Assembly: GCA_946886855.1 (NCBI GenBank)
Contig: CAMPJJ010000077.1
Coordinates: 1-27,555 of the forward strand
Length of the DNA stretch: 27,555 nucleotides
Source of the DNA: an uncultured Roseateles sp.
Lineage (GTDB): Bacteria; Pseudomonadota; Gammaproteobacteria; Burkholderiales; Burkholderiaceae
Direction of reading: 5' to 3'
Positions 1 through 7,889 of the stretch are shown one piece after another. Made by a program: the position numbers and the translations under genes. The stretch's first letter is position 1. Each line of letters begins with the position of its first letter. The notes under the pieces were generated by a model, which searched no databases, had not been told where the DNA came from, and saw nothing but the letters and a program-made list of their open reading frames with translations.

Positions 1-2154
1 GCCACCGCCACGGCGACCGCCGCCCCGGTTGCCGCCGCGATTGATGAAAGCGTCGGCGCCGATGTAGCCCATCGAGGTCTTCATCGGATCCGGCTGGTGC
101 TCACCGCCCGGGCCCCGCCGGTTGCCCTGGTTCGGGTTGTGGCCGGGATCGCTGCCGCCTTTGCCGAAGCCCTGCGGAATGCGTTTGCTGCCGGTCGCGA
201 AGCGACGGTCGAAGGTCTGTTCCAGCGGATTGACGTGCTTCGGGATGAAGTCGTCATCGTCCTCGTCGCGGGGCCGGCGGTCGCGCTCGCGTTCCTGCTG
301 CTGTTGCTGCGGACGTTGCGGCTGATGCTGCTGGGCGCGCTGGTCGTTGTTGCGCTGCGAGCGATCCTGCCGATCGCCGCGCGGGTCGTTGCGTTGATCG
401 CCACGGTCGGCGCGCTGGTCGTTGCGCGGATCGCCACGCTGATCATTCCGATTCCCGCGCTGCTCACCGCGATCGCGGTGGTCGCCGCGCTGCTCGTTGC
501 GCGAGGGCTCCGGACGGCTCGGACGCGGACCGTCGCTGTTGCCGCGGCGACGCTTGTCGCCCCGGTCGTTGCGATCGTTCTGGCGCGGCGGGCGTGGCTC
601 GTTGCCGGCGAGTTGACGGATGACGCGCACGTCGGCGTCGCCGAGTTCGATGTACACGCCGCGGCGCAGCCCGCGCGGCAGCACGACGGTGCCGTAGCGG
701 ATGCGGATCAGGCGGCTGACGGCCAGGCCGACGGTCTCGAACAGCTTGCGGACTTCGCGGTTGCGACCTTCGGTGATGACGACGCGGTACCAGCGGTTCA
801 CGCCTTCGCCGCCGCCGTCCTCGATGCTCTTGAAGCTGGCCTGCTGGCCGTCGACATCGACGCCGCTCAGCAGCCGCTCCTTCTGCTCCTTGCTCAGCGA
901 GCCCAGCACGCGGACCGCGTACTCGCGCTCGACGCCGAAGCGCGGGTGCATCAGCAGATTGGCCAGTTCACCGGAGTTGGTGAACAGCAGCAGACCTTCG
1001 GTGTTCAGGTCCAACCGGCCGACCGACTGCCACTTGCCCTGCGGCAGGCGCGGCAGGTTGCGGAAGACGGTGGGGCGGCCTTCGGGGTCGTTGAAGGTCA
1101 CGACCTCGCCGACGGGCTTGTGGTACGCCAGGATCCGCGGCGCGACCGGCGCGATGCGGACCTTGATCGGCTTGCCGGCCACCGCCACACGGTCACCGTA
1201 GGAGATGCGCTGACCGACGTGGGCGACCTCGTCGTTCACCGTGATCTGGCCCTTGGCGATCATGTCCTCGATGTCGCGGCGCGAGCCGACGCCGGCCTGC
1301 GCCAGCACCTTCTGCAGCTTGGGCGCGTCGACATCGGGGGCCAGCACGCGCTTGGCGGGCTGATCGGCGGCATCCTCGGACCCGTCGTCGCCGGCCGACG
1401 CCTCGACGTCGGCCATGTCGGCGGACGCGCTGCCGTCGTCCTCGACGTCGGCATCGAAGGCGCCGGAGACGAGCGCGTCGAAACGCGCCTGCGCCTCGGC
1501 CTGCAGCTGGGCGCTGTCGGCCTGCGATGGCCCGGCATCGGCGCCTTCACCGGCGTCCGACGCCTGGCGCTGCGCCTGGGCCGGCTGACCGTCACCCGGT
1601 TCGCGATCACGGTCGCGACCCCGGCGGCGGCGATTACGTCCGCGACCTTCGCGTTCGCCGCCCGCGTCGCCGTCGGGGCCTTCTGCGACGTCACCGGCCA
1701 GCGGACCGGCTTCACGCGACTCGCGCGGCTCATGCGAGACCAGTTCGCCAACCGCTTCGGCCACCGGCGACACCGGCGCGGGCGAGACCTCGACGGTCGC
1801 GACCGGCACGTGGAGCGTCGCACGTCCGGCCTGCGCCGGCGCCGCGTCCGCTTCGGCGGCAGATTCGGCGGCCTCAGCGACCTTCTTGGTCGTGCGGCGC
1901 TTGGGCTTGGGCGCTTCCGCCGCTTCGGCGGCGGGCACCTCGACCGGCACCTCGACCGGCGCCTCGGCGGCGGCCGCCGTCTTGCGACGTGCGCGCGGCT
2001 TGGGCGCGTCCTCGGCCGTCGGCGCGGCGGCCGGTTCGGTCGCCTCCGCCGGGGCCGCGGCAGCCTTGCGGGTGCGCTTGGGTTTCGCGGGCGCGTCGGC
2101 CGGGTCGGTCGTCAGCGTCTCGGGCTTGGAATCGTCGATATCGTTGGAATTCAT
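1..2154 (-). CDS. rluB: 23S rRNA pseudouridine synthase RluB, 3' end cut by window edge
   Basis: Isomerises a uridine in 23S rRNA helix 80 (U2605 in E. coli) during large-subunit maturation. The frame is open for 718 codons from ATG 2154 to the left edge with no stop, so the C-terminus is missing. An S4 RNA-binding domain starts at KLQKVLAQAGVGSRR (from K279). The RsuA/RluB-type catalytic motif GRLDLNTEG follows, with catalytic Asp about residue 382. E. coli RluB is about 290 aa, so this protein is far longer. Residues 1-270 are Ala/Pro/Glu-rich with three basic patches (about 24-30, 52-58, 83-91) resembling histone H1-like tails. From about residue 515 on it is Arg/Asp/Asn/Gln/Gly-rich with NDQRGD-like repeats and a final RGG-rich stretch. 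A weak Shine-Dalgarno (AAGGTG) lies upstream. It follows scpB by 50 bp, probably as an operon. The family call is secure; the role of the tails is unknown. Confidence 0.93.
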   Translation of the reverse strand, partial: MNSNDIDDSKPETLTTDPADAPAKPKRTRKAAAAPAEATEPAAAPTAEDAPKPRARRKTAAAAEAPVEVPVEVPAAEAAEAPKPKRRTTKKVAEAAESAAEADAAPAQAGRATLHVPVATVEVSPAPVSPVAEAVGELVSHEPRESREAGPLAGDVAEGPDGDAGGEREGRGRNRRRRGRDRDREPGDGQPAQAQRQASDAGEGADAGPSQADSAQLQAEAQARFDALVSGAFDADVEDDGSASADMADVEASAGDDGSEDAADQPAKRVLAPDVDAPKLQKVLAQAGVGSRRDIEDMIAKGQITVNDEVAHVGQRISYGDRVAVAGKPIKVRIAPVAPRILAYHKPVGEVVTFNDPEGRPTVFRNLPRLPQGKWQSVGRLDLNTEGLLLFTNSGELANLLMHPRFGVEREYAVRVLGSLSKEQKERLLSGVDVDGQQASFKSIEDGGGEGVNRWYRVVITEGRNREVRKLFETVGLAVSRLIRIRYGTVVLPRGLRRGVYIELGDADVRVIRQLAGNEPRPPRQNDRNDRGDKRRRGNSDGPRPSRPEPSRNEQRGDHRDRGEQRGNRNDQRGDPRNDQRADRGDQRNDPRGDRQDRSQRNNDQRAQQHQPQRPQQQQQERERDRRPRDEDDDDFIPKHVNPLEQTFDRRFATGSKRIPQGFGKGGSDPGHNPNQGNRRGPGGEHQPDPMKTSMGYIGADAFINRGGNRGGGRRGGG

Positions 2155-2204
2155 GTGTCGGCTTGCACCTTGTCAGCGGTGGACACGGCCCCTTCCCGGG
2201 GCGC

Positions 2205-2987
2205 TCAAGTGGGCTCGGGGTTGACAGCCCCAGCCTGTGGTTCTTCACCCGGTTCGCGCGTGGCGACCGGCTTGGATTCGTCTTCAGTGGCGGCGTCCGA
2301 AGGTTCGGGCGTCGCCAGGTTCGTTTCAGCGGGCTCGGCGGTTTCCGTCGTATCGACGGCTTCCGCAGCCTCCCCGGCAGCCGGAGGTTCAGCCGGCTCG
2401 ATCTCGACCACCACGTCGCCGGGCGGCTCCTCGAGCAGCGAGGCCTGCAGCGCCCCGGCGATCGGCGTCGGGTCGCCGCCCTGGATCAAGGCCGGCAGCT
2501 GCTCCAGCGAATGCAGCCCCAGGTCGTCCAGGAAATGCTTCGTCGTCGCATACAGCGCCGGGCGTCCCGGCGCCTCGCGGTGCCCGATGACCTCGATCCA
2601 GTCGCGGTCCTCGAGCTGCTTGATGATGGGCGTCGCCACCACCACGCCGCGGATGTCCTCGATGTCGCCCCGGGTCACCGGTTGACGGTAGGCGATGATC
2701 GCCAGCGTCTCCAGCACCGCCCGCGAATACTTAGGCGGCTTCTCCGGATGCAGCCGGTCCAGGTGCTCGCGCATCTCGGGCCGGCTCTGGAAGCGCCAGC
2801 CGGAGGACAAGGCCACCAGCTCGACACCCCGCCCTTCCCATTCGCGCAGCAGCTCGTCGAGCAGCGACCGCACGCTGTCGCCGTTGAGTTCCTCCGCGAA
2901 CAGCGAACGCATGTCACGCAGCGTCAGCGGCGCCTGCGCACACAGCAGCGCCGTCTCCAGGACACGCTTGGCCTCCTGCGTATTCAT
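2205..2987 (-). CDS. scpB: Segregation and condensation protein ScpB
   Basis: ScpB is the winged-helix kleisin partner of SMC-ScpA, which loads on and compacts the chromosome. The 260-aa product has the two tandem winged-helix domains over residues about 1-175. Recognisable family stretches are [29 protein letters not shown] and the [15 protein letters not shown] strand-turn segment. The last 85 residues are Glu/Ala/Pro/Thr-rich and probably disordered. The ATG at 2987 is the first base triplet after a block of 11-bp repeats, with no usual Shine-Dalgarno. The only possible ribosome entry lies in the repeats, each of which supplies its own ATG. scpA is not in the window. rluB follows after 50 bp, a common pairing in beta-proteobacteria. 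Family assignment is secure. Start choice is good because the N-terminus [15 protein letters not shown] matches where the domain begins. Confidence 0.93.
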   Translation of the reverse strand: MNTQEAKRVLETALLCAQAPLTLRDMRSLFAEELNGDSVRSLLDELLREWEGRGVELVALSSGWRFQSRPEMREHLDRLHPEKPPKYSRAVLETLAIIAYRQPVTRGDIEDIRGVVVATPIIKQLEDRDWIEVIGHREAPGRPALYATTKHFLDDLGLHSLEQLPALIQGGDPTPIAGALQASLLEEPPGDVVVEIEPAEPPAAGEAAEAVDTTETAEPAETNLATPEPSDAATEDESKPVATREPGEEPQAGAVNPEPT

Positions 2988-3042
2988 CGGATCAGCATCG
3001 GATCAGCATCGGATCAGCATCGGATCAGCATCGGATCAGCAT
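2988..3042 (-). repeat. Five perfect 11-bp tandem repeats abutting the scpB start codon
   Basis: The plus-strand unit CGGATCAGCAT occurs five times without a mismatch at 2988, 2999, 3010, 3021 and 3032. A degenerate sixth copy (GCGCTCGGCAT) follows at 3043. On the coding strand each unit reads ATGCTGATCCG, so every copy brings an ATG. The copy nearest scpB encodes a minicistron (Met-Leu-Ile-Arg-stop) whose TGA overlaps the scpB ATG as ATGA. The other copies encode Met-Leu-Ile-Arg-Cys-stop. The array occupies the place where the scpB ribosome-binding site should be. Confidence 0.95.
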
Positions 3043-3057
3043 GCGCTCGGCATGGGC

Positions 3058-3324
3058 TCAATTCATGACGCCGGCCTCGTGACCGGTCAAATCGGTGTGT
3101 GTCGCCATCTTGGGCGCCGACAGCGGCAACGGGCCGCGCCGGACGGATTCGATCTGCTTGCTTGGGAGCTCTGTGCTCCAACGGCCGCCGCTCAGTGGGT
3201 GGATCCGGCCGGTCAGTGGGGCGCCGCGTCGGTGCGCGGCCAGCGCTGCGAACGGGGTCAACTGCCAGCCCGTCGCCGCCTTGCGCACGCTCTTCACGTC
3301 GGTGTCAGCGCAAGTAATGGGACG
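3058..3324 (-). CDS. Possible small protein between rluD and scpB (uncertain)
   Basis: An open frame of 88 codons plus stop runs from ATG 3324 to a TGA at 3058-3060. A GTG at 3294 is an alternative start. It has strongly G/C-biased third positions in its middle part, as real genes here do. The product has no domain I recognise and contains the stretch GWQLTPFAALAAHRRGAPLTG. Against it: the ATG overlaps a good -10 box (TACAAT), no Shine-Dalgarno precedes either start, and the region is only a 365-bp gap between conserved genes. It may be a remnant or simply leader sequence of scpB. If translated, it would end 70 bases before the scpB start. Confidence 0.2.
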   Translation of the reverse strand, partial: RPITCADTDVKSVRKAATGWQLTPFAALAAHRRGAPLTGRIHPLSGGRWSTELPSKQIESVRRGPLPLSAPKMATHTDLTGHEAGVMN

Positions 3325-3325
3325 C

Positions 3326-3331
3326 ATTGTA
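3326..3331 (-). promoter_or_regulatory. Candidate -10 box of a scpB-rluB promoter
   Basis: TACAAT reads leftward at 3331-3326, just beyond the rluD stop codon and 340 bases before scpB. No good -35 hexamer is seen at 16-18 bases, which is common in GC-rich beta-proteobacteria. It implies a leader of about 330 bases containing the 11-bp repeats. This is inference from the hexamer alone. Confidence 0.4.
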
Positions 3332-3352
3332 GCGCGAGCGCACGCACTCCTC

Positions 3353-4423
3353 TCAGAACGCTGGATCGGGCAAACCCGCGACCCGCCAAGCCGACGCCAG
3401 ATCGTCCGGCAACGGGGCTTCGAAGCGCATCGCCTCGCCGGTGAGGGGGTGCGCGAAACCGAGCCGCGCCGCATGCAGCGCCTGGCGCGGCACGCCCAGC
3501 GCCTCGGCGCCGCCGTAGAGCGCGTCCGACACCAGCGCATGCCCGCGATGCGCGGCATGGACGCGGATCTGGTGCGTGCGGCCCGAATGCAGCACGCAGT
3601 GCAGCGCGGAGACCGTCCGGCTCAAGCCGCGCGCGTCCTGCCACTCGCCCTCGGCCAGCTTGAAGAAGTCGGTGCGCGCCGGCTTGCCGCCGCCGACCAC
3701 GGCCATGCGCGTGCGCGACTGCGGATCGCGGCCGATCGGCGCGTCGACGATCCATTCGTCGGGCGTGCGGCCATGCACCAGCGCGAGGTACTCGCGATGC
3801 ACGTCGCGCGCCGCGATCATCCGCATCAGGGCGGTGACCGCCGGCAGCGTCTTGCCCACGACCATCAGCCCCGAGGTGTCCTTGTCCAGCCGGTGCACGA
3901 TGCCCGCGCGCGGCAGCGTCGCCGCCTTCGCGTGATGCGCGAGCAGCCCGTTCATCAGCGTGCCGGACCAGTTGCCCGCCGCCGGATGGACGACCAGGCC
4001 GGCCGGCTTGTTGACCGCGAGCAGGTGCTCGTCCTCGAAGACGATGTCGAGATCGAGCGGCTCGGCGCGGAAGGCCAGCGCCTCCTCGGTCGGGACCAGG
4101 TCGACGACCAGCGTCTGCCCCAGCCGGGGCTTGCGCGACGCGTGGGTCACGCGCTGCCCGTCGAGCGTGACGCAGCCGCGCTCGATGAGCCCCTGCAGAT
4201 GGCTGCGCGAGAACTCCGGCGCCAGTTGCACCAGCCATTTGTCCAGGCGCAGCGCGATTTCGTCGCGGCCGGCCTCGGCGCTGCGCCGCTCGGGCGTGTC
4301 GATGCCGACGTCCTGGGCGTCGTCGACGCCTTCCGGGAGGGCCGCAGGCGCAGGCGACCGCCCGGGTTCCTCACCCGGGTAAAGCCCGTCCTGCGCCGCC
4401 GGGTCGTGACCGACCTGAACCAT
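3353..4423 (-). CDS. rluD: 23S rRNA pseudouridine(1911/1915/1917) synthase RluD
   Basis: Forms three pseudouridines in helix 69 of 23S rRNA, needed for subunit joining and efficient translation. The product is 356 aa. An S4 domain lies at about residues 57-110 (IALRLDKWLVQLAPEFSRS). The RluA-family catalytic motif HRLDKDTSGL has its Asp at residue 180, followed by the SGRTHQIRVHAAHRGHALVSD substrate-loop region. The N-terminus is about 40 residues longer than in E. coli and rich in Asp/Glu/Pro/Gly. ATG 4423 is supported by GGAG ten bases upstream (4435-4438). The start codon overlaps the -10 box of the divergent bamD promoter, so the two genes are tightly coupled in space. Family assignment is secure; RluD rather than RluC rests on motif similarity and on the bamD neighbour, a conserved pairing. 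Confidence 0.93.
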   Translation of the reverse strand: MVQVGHDPAAQDGLYPGEEPGRSPAPAALPEGVDDAQDVGIDTPERRSAEAGRDEIALRLDKWLVQLAPEFSRSHLQGLIERGCVTLDGQRVTHASRKPRLGQTLVVDLVPTEEALAFRAEPLDLDIVFEDEHLLAVNKPAGLVVHPAAGNWSGTLMNGLLAHHAKAATLPRAGIVHRLDKDTSGLMVVGKTLPAVTALMRMIAARDVHREYLALVHGRTPDEWIVDAPIGRDPQSRTRMAVVGGGKPARTDFFKLAEGEWQDARGLSRTVSALHCVLHSGRTHQIRVHAAHRGHALVSDALYGGAEALGVPRQALHAARLGFAHPLTGEAMRFEAPLPDDLASAWRVAGLPDPAF

Positions 4424-4428
4424 ATAAT
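4423..4428 (+). promoter_or_regulatory. bamD -10 box overlapping the rluD start codon
   Basis: A perfect TATAAT lies at 4423-4428 with transcription expected to start near 4435. No strong -35 is visible. The ATG of the divergent rluD (complement of 4421-4423) shares a base with the hexamer, so RNA polymerase at bamD would sit on the rluD translation start region. Confidence 0.55.
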
Positions 4429-4445
4429 CGCCGCTCCAATTTCAG

Positions 4446-5348
4446 ATGAGGGCCGCCGTGGCGCGCGCCCTGTGGACCATGATCGAGACTCGGGTGTTGC
4501 GCCGCCGGACCGCGGATTCTTCTGAAGCGTCCGGCTCCTGGCGCGCCGTGTGGCGCTGCGCGGCGATGACCGCCGCGACGGCTGCCGTGCTGGGGCTGGC
4601 CGCCTGTTCGTCGGCCCCCAAGGAGGACCCGAATTCCCAGGCCAACCTGGAGAAATTGTACGCAGAGGCCAAGGAGGACATGCTCTCCGGCTCCTACGAC
4701 CGGGCGATCAAGACGCTGGAACGCATCGAAGGCCGCGCCGCGGGCACCACGCTGGGCCAGCAGGCGCAGCTGGACCTGGCCTGGGCGAACTACAAGAGCG
4801 GCGAGCGCGTGCAGGCCGTGACGGTGCTGGACCGCTTCATCAAGCTCAACCCGTCGAGCCCGGCGCTGGACTACGCGCTGTACATGAAGGGCCTGGTCAA
4901 CTTCAACGACGACCTCGGCCTGTTCGGCCGCATCGCCCGCCAGGACATCAGCGAGCGCGACCAGCAGGCCGCGCGCGACTCGATGCAGGCGTTCAGGCAG
5001 CTGGTCGAGCAGTTCCCGGAATCGAAGTATTCCGAGGACGGCCGCATCCGCATCGACTACATCACCAACAGCCTCGCGGCCTACGAGGTGCATGTGGCGC
5101 GCTACTACTACAACCGCGGCGCCTACCTGGCGGCGGCGAACCGCGGTCAGGCCGCGTTGATGGAGTTCCAGAACGCCCCGGCGCTGGAAGAAGCACTGTT
5201 CCTGATGGTGCAGAGCTATGACAAGCTCGGCCTGGAGCAGCTGCGCGATGACAGCCGCCGTGTGTTGCAGGCGAGCTTCCCGGACAGCTACTACCTGACC
5301 ACCGGAAAGGCGAAGCCGAAGGACAAGGCGTGGTGGCAGATCTGGTAA
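4446..5348 (+). CDS. bamD: Outer membrane protein assembly factor BamD (lipoprotein)
   Basis: BamD is the essential TPR lipoprotein of the BamABCDE complex that folds beta-barrels into the outer membrane. A hydrophobic segment ending in the lipobox LAAC puts the lipidated Cys at residue 54 from ATG 4446 (codon 4605-4607). Tetratricopeptide-like repeats follow, beginning EKLYAEAKEDMLSGSYDRAIKTLERIE, and the protein ends in a short Lys/Trp-rich tail. The start is uncertain. ATG 4446 gives an unusually long 40-residue n-region and only about 11 bases of leader. ATG 4479, GTG 4548 and ATG 4566 are in frame and nearer the lipobox; none has a clear Shine-Dalgarno. Length is otherwise normal for the family (about 245-270 aa). 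It is divergent from rluD and ends in a strong terminator. Confidence 0.92.
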   Translation: MRAAVARALWTMIETRVLRRRTADSSEASGSWRAVWRCAAMTAATAAVLGLAACSSAPKEDPNSQANLEKLYAEAKEDMLSGSYDRAIKTLERIEGRAAGTTLGQQAQLDLAWANYKSGERVQAVTVLDRFIKLNPSSPALDYALYMKGLVNFNDDLGLFGRIARQDISERDQQAARDSMQAFRQLVEQFPESKYSEDGRIRIDYITNSLAAYEVHVARYYYNRGAYLAAANRGQAALMEFQNAPALEEALFLMVQSYDKLGLEQLRDDSRRVLQASFPDSYYLTTGKAKPKDKAWWQIW

Positions 5349-5370
5349 GCCGTCGCCCTCGCATCGGATG

Positions 5371-5404
5371 AACGAAGCCCGCTCTTGAGCGGGCTTCTTC
5401 GTTT
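5371..5404. terminator. Bidirectional rho-independent terminator between bamD and yoaA
   Basis: An 11-bp perfect stem (GAAGCCCGCTC at 5374-5384 with GAGCGGGCTTC at 5387-5397) is followed by TTCGTTT on the plus strand and flanked by AACGAA on the other side. It sits between two convergent genes and can serve both. Confidence 0.8.
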
Positions 5405-5438
5405 CAGGACCGCGCCATGGCGGGGATGCGCATGCGCG

Positions 5439-7571
5439 TCACTCGTCGTGTGACGCCTTCAGTTCGGCGAGCCAGGCCTGCGCCGTCGTTTCGTCCGGCA
5501 CCTGGGTCATCGGCGGGAGCGCCTCGCGCAGGCGCTTGCCGTAGTGCGAGCCCGCCAGGCGCGGATCGCAGACGACCAGCAGACCGCGGTCGGTCTCGGT
5601 GCGGATCAGTCGCCCGGCGCCCTGCTTCAGCGCGATCGCGGCCTCGGCGACGAAGTACTCCATGAACGGGTTGCGGCCCTCGGATTCCAGCCGCGCGACG
5701 CGAGCCTCGACCAGCGGATCGTTCGGCGGAGGGAACGGCAGCTTGTCGATGAGCACGCATTGCAAGGCGTCGCCGGGCACGTCGATGCCTTCCCAGAAGC
5801 TGGCCGAGCCGACCAGCACCGACGCGGGCTGGTCGACGAACTGCTGCAGCAGCTGCCGTTTGGGCATCGTGCCCTGCACCAGCACCTCAATGCGATGGCC
5901 GCCTTCCTCGAAGCGCTGGCGCAGCACGTCGGCCACCGTCTGCAATTGGCGCAGCGTCGTCGTCAGGATGAAGGTGCGTCCGCCAAGCCGCGCCGCCAGG
6001 CGCGCGCCTAGCCAACCCACCGATTCCCCGTGATCGGGCTCCGAAGGCTTCGGGAAGTGTTTGGGCACGTAGAGCCGCGCGTGCGACGCATAGTCGAAGG
6101 GGCTGCCGACGCGCAGCGTGCGCGCCTCAGCGAGCCCGGCAGGTTCGGTGAACCAGGTCAGCGCCTCGTCCTCGCCCAGCGTCGCCGAGGTGAACACCCA
6201 GGCCTTGGGCGAGCTGGCGAGCGCTTCCTGCATCGCTTCACGGATGTCCAGCGGCGATTCCATCAGGCGGACCTGGTGGGTGCCGACATCGACCCAGCGC
6301 ACCGCGCCGGGATCCGGCGCCCGCGCGAACAGCTGCGCCGTCTTGTAGAGCTCGACCGCGCGCTCGTGCAGACGCACGAGGTCCGGTCCGACTTCCATCA
6401 CCGTCGCCAGGGCCTCCACGCTGAGCTCGATCGCCTGCGTCACCTGCACCAGCGCGTCCTCGAAATCGGTCCGACCCGAACACTCGCTCCAGCGCAGCTT
6501 GAGCACGCCGCGCAGCTCACGTCCGCCGGCGCAGGCCAGCCGCAAGGCGCGCGCCGCGCGCTCGACACCGCCGGAGATCGCCTGCCACTCCTGCAGCCCG
6601 CGCGCATGCGCCAGGCCCTGCGCGAGCATGTCGCGTCCGAAGTCGAACAGCTGCGCGCTGCCCAGCAGGCGACCGAGGAAGTTCAGGCCGGCTTCGGGCA
6701 GCTGGTGGGCTTCGTCGAAGATCGCCACCTCCACGCTGGGCAGCAGCTCCGCGACGCCGCTGTCGCGCAGCACCAGGTCGGCGAAGAACAGGTGGTGGTT
6801 GACGACGACGAGGTCCGCCTCCATCGCCTCGCGCCGCGCCTTCACGACGTGGCAATCGCGGTACGACGGGCAGTCGGTGCCCAGGCAGTTGTCGCGCGTC
6901 GAGCTGACGATCGGGATCACCGGCGACCGCTCGTCCATGCCGTCGATCTCGGCGAAGTCGCCGGTGTGGGTCGTCATCGCCCAGCGCTCGATGCGCGCGA
7001 GCTGGGCGACGGCGCGCCGGTCCGGCAGCTCGGCACTGTGGCGCGCCTGCTGCAGCCGATGCAAGCAGAGGTAACTCCCCCGCCCTTTCAGCAGCGCGGC
7101 GCGCAGCGGCAGCGCGAAGGTGTCCAGCAGGCGCGGCAGGTCGCGCATGAAGAGCTGATCCTGCAGGCTTTTCGTCGCCGTGCTGATGAGCGTGCGGCCG
7201 CCGCTGAGCAGCGCCGGCACCAGGTACGCGAAGGTCTTGCCCACGCCTGTCCCCGCTTCGACGACCAGCGTGTCGCGTGCGGCGATCGCCTGCGCGACAG
7301 CCAGCGCCATGCGCTGCTGGGGCTCGCGAGGGGCATAACCGGGACCATGTCGCGACAGCGGTCCGCCCGTGTCGAACGCGGCGATCACCGACTGTTCCAA
7401 CTCGCCCGGACGGAGCTCCTCGGCGGCGGCGCGCGCACGCGAGGCCGCCAGCGCCGGCGACGCCTCGGCCGCGCCCCAGGGCGCCTCGGCCATCAGGTCG
7501 TCGGTCGAATCCTCGGTGAGGTGCTCGGTCGCGTCGCTGATGGCGGAGTCGTGACGATCAGGCGGGCTCAT
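5439..7571 (-). CDS. yoaA: ATP-dependent Fe-S DNA helicase, YoaA/DinG family
   Basis: A superfamily 2, XPD-like 5'-3' helicase. In E. coli YoaA partners with the polymerase III chi subunit and helps repair stalled forks. From ATG 7571 the product is 710 aa. Numbering from an upstream in-frame TTG at 7592 (7 codons longer) the landmarks are: Walker A EAGTGVGKT (112-120), four Fe-S cluster cysteines (176, 236, 241, 247, in YLCLH and CLGTDC..RDC), DEAH box (293-296) and motif VI QGAGRLIR near the C-terminus. The cysteine spacing and the stretch NCLGTDCPSYRDCHVVKAR match YoaA rather than E. coli DinG. I prefer ATG 7571 over TTG 7592 because it is a stronger codon and reduces overlap with the preceding gene to 14 bases. 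That overlap suggests translational coupling with the YdcH-like gene. No frameshift or missing motif was seen. Confidence 0.92.
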   Translation of the reverse strand: MSPPDRHDSAISDATEHLTEDSTDDLMAEAPWGAAEASPALAASRARAAAEELRPGELEQSVIAAFDTGGPLSRHGPGYAPREPQQRMALAVAQAIAARDTLVVEAGTGVGKTFAYLVPALLSGGRTLISTATKSLQDQLFMRDLPRLLDTFALPLRAALLKGRGSYLCLHRLQQARHSAELPDRRAVAQLARIERWAMTTHTGDFAEIDGMDERSPVIPIVSSTRDNCLGTDCPSYRDCHVVKARREAMEADLVVVNHHLFFADLVLRDSGVAELLPSVEVAIFDEAHQLPEAGLNFLGRLLGSAQLFDFGRDMLAQGLAHARGLQEWQAISGGVERAARALRLACAGGRELRGVLKLRWSECSGRTDFEDALVQVTQAIELSVEALATVMEVGPDLVRLHERAVELYKTAQLFARAPDPGAVRWVDVGTHQVRLMESPLDIREAMQEALASSPKAWVFTSATLGEDEALTWFTEPAGLAEARTLRVGSPFDYASHARLYVPKHFPKPSEPDHGESVGWLGARLAARLGGRTFILTTTLRQLQTVADVLRQRFEEGGHRIEVLVQGTMPKRQLLQQFVDQPASVLVGSASFWEGIDVPGDALQCVLIDKLPFPPPNDPLVEARVARLESEGRNPFMEYFVAEAAIALKQGAGRLIRTETDRGLLVVCDPRLAGSHYGKRLREALPPMTQVPDETTAQAWLAELKASHDE

Positions 7572-7851
7572 CGGGGTCGCTGGCCCGTTCAAGCCGCGCG
7601 ATCTCGTCGCGCAGGGCCAGGCGTTGCTTCTTGAGACGGCGCAGGGTCAATTCGTCGACGGACGACATCGCCAGCCTGCCGTCGTGCGTCGGATCGATCG
7701 CGAGTGCAGCGAGCGCCGGGGCCGGATGGATCTCCACGACAACGTCTGCGCGCGGGACGCCCATCAAGGCGTCGATGCGGCCATCCAACTCCGCATGCGC
7801 GATGCGAAGTTCAATCAGACGGCGCGCGGGAGAGTGAAGTTGTTCATCCAT
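7558..7851 (-). CDS. Small YdcH/DUF465-like protein
   Basis: A 97-aa protein. The N-terminal helix (LIELRIAHAELDGRIDAL) and the C-terminal helix (LTLRRLKKQRLALRDEIARLE) match the two-helix hairpin of YdcH/DUF465 proteins, whose function is unknown. Those are usually 55-80 aa; here about 25 extra residues, rich in Ala, Pro and Val, separate the two helices. It starts at ATG 7851 behind a perfect -10 box and overlaps the start of the yoaA gene, so it is the first gene of a two-gene transcription unit. Proteins of this kind are short alpha-helical hairpins that probably act by binding a partner. No enzymatic motif is present. The family call is fairly confident, the role unknown. Confidence 0.8.
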   Translation of the reverse strand: MDEQLHSPARRLIELRIAHAELDGRIDALMGVPRADVVVEIHPAPALAALAIDPTHDGRLAMSSVDELTLRRLKKQRLALRDEIARLERASDPDEPA

Positions 7852-7889
7852 AAACGGGGAACCACCCGACCGGGAAGCCGGGCGGCACG

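Noticed and set aside
97..2685. 862-codon open frame on the plus strand
   Set aside because: It is antisense to rluB and scpB and encodes a repetitive Ala/Val/Arg product. GC-rich codon bias keeps the opposite frame free of stops.
3353..4423. rluC as an alternative name for the pseudouridine synthase
   Set aside because: The bamD neighbour and the overall motif pattern fit RluD better, though only a tree would settle it.
7571..7592. TTG 7592 as start of yoaA
   Set aside because: It has no Shine-Dalgarno and lengthens the overlap with the preceding gene; ATG 7571 is better.
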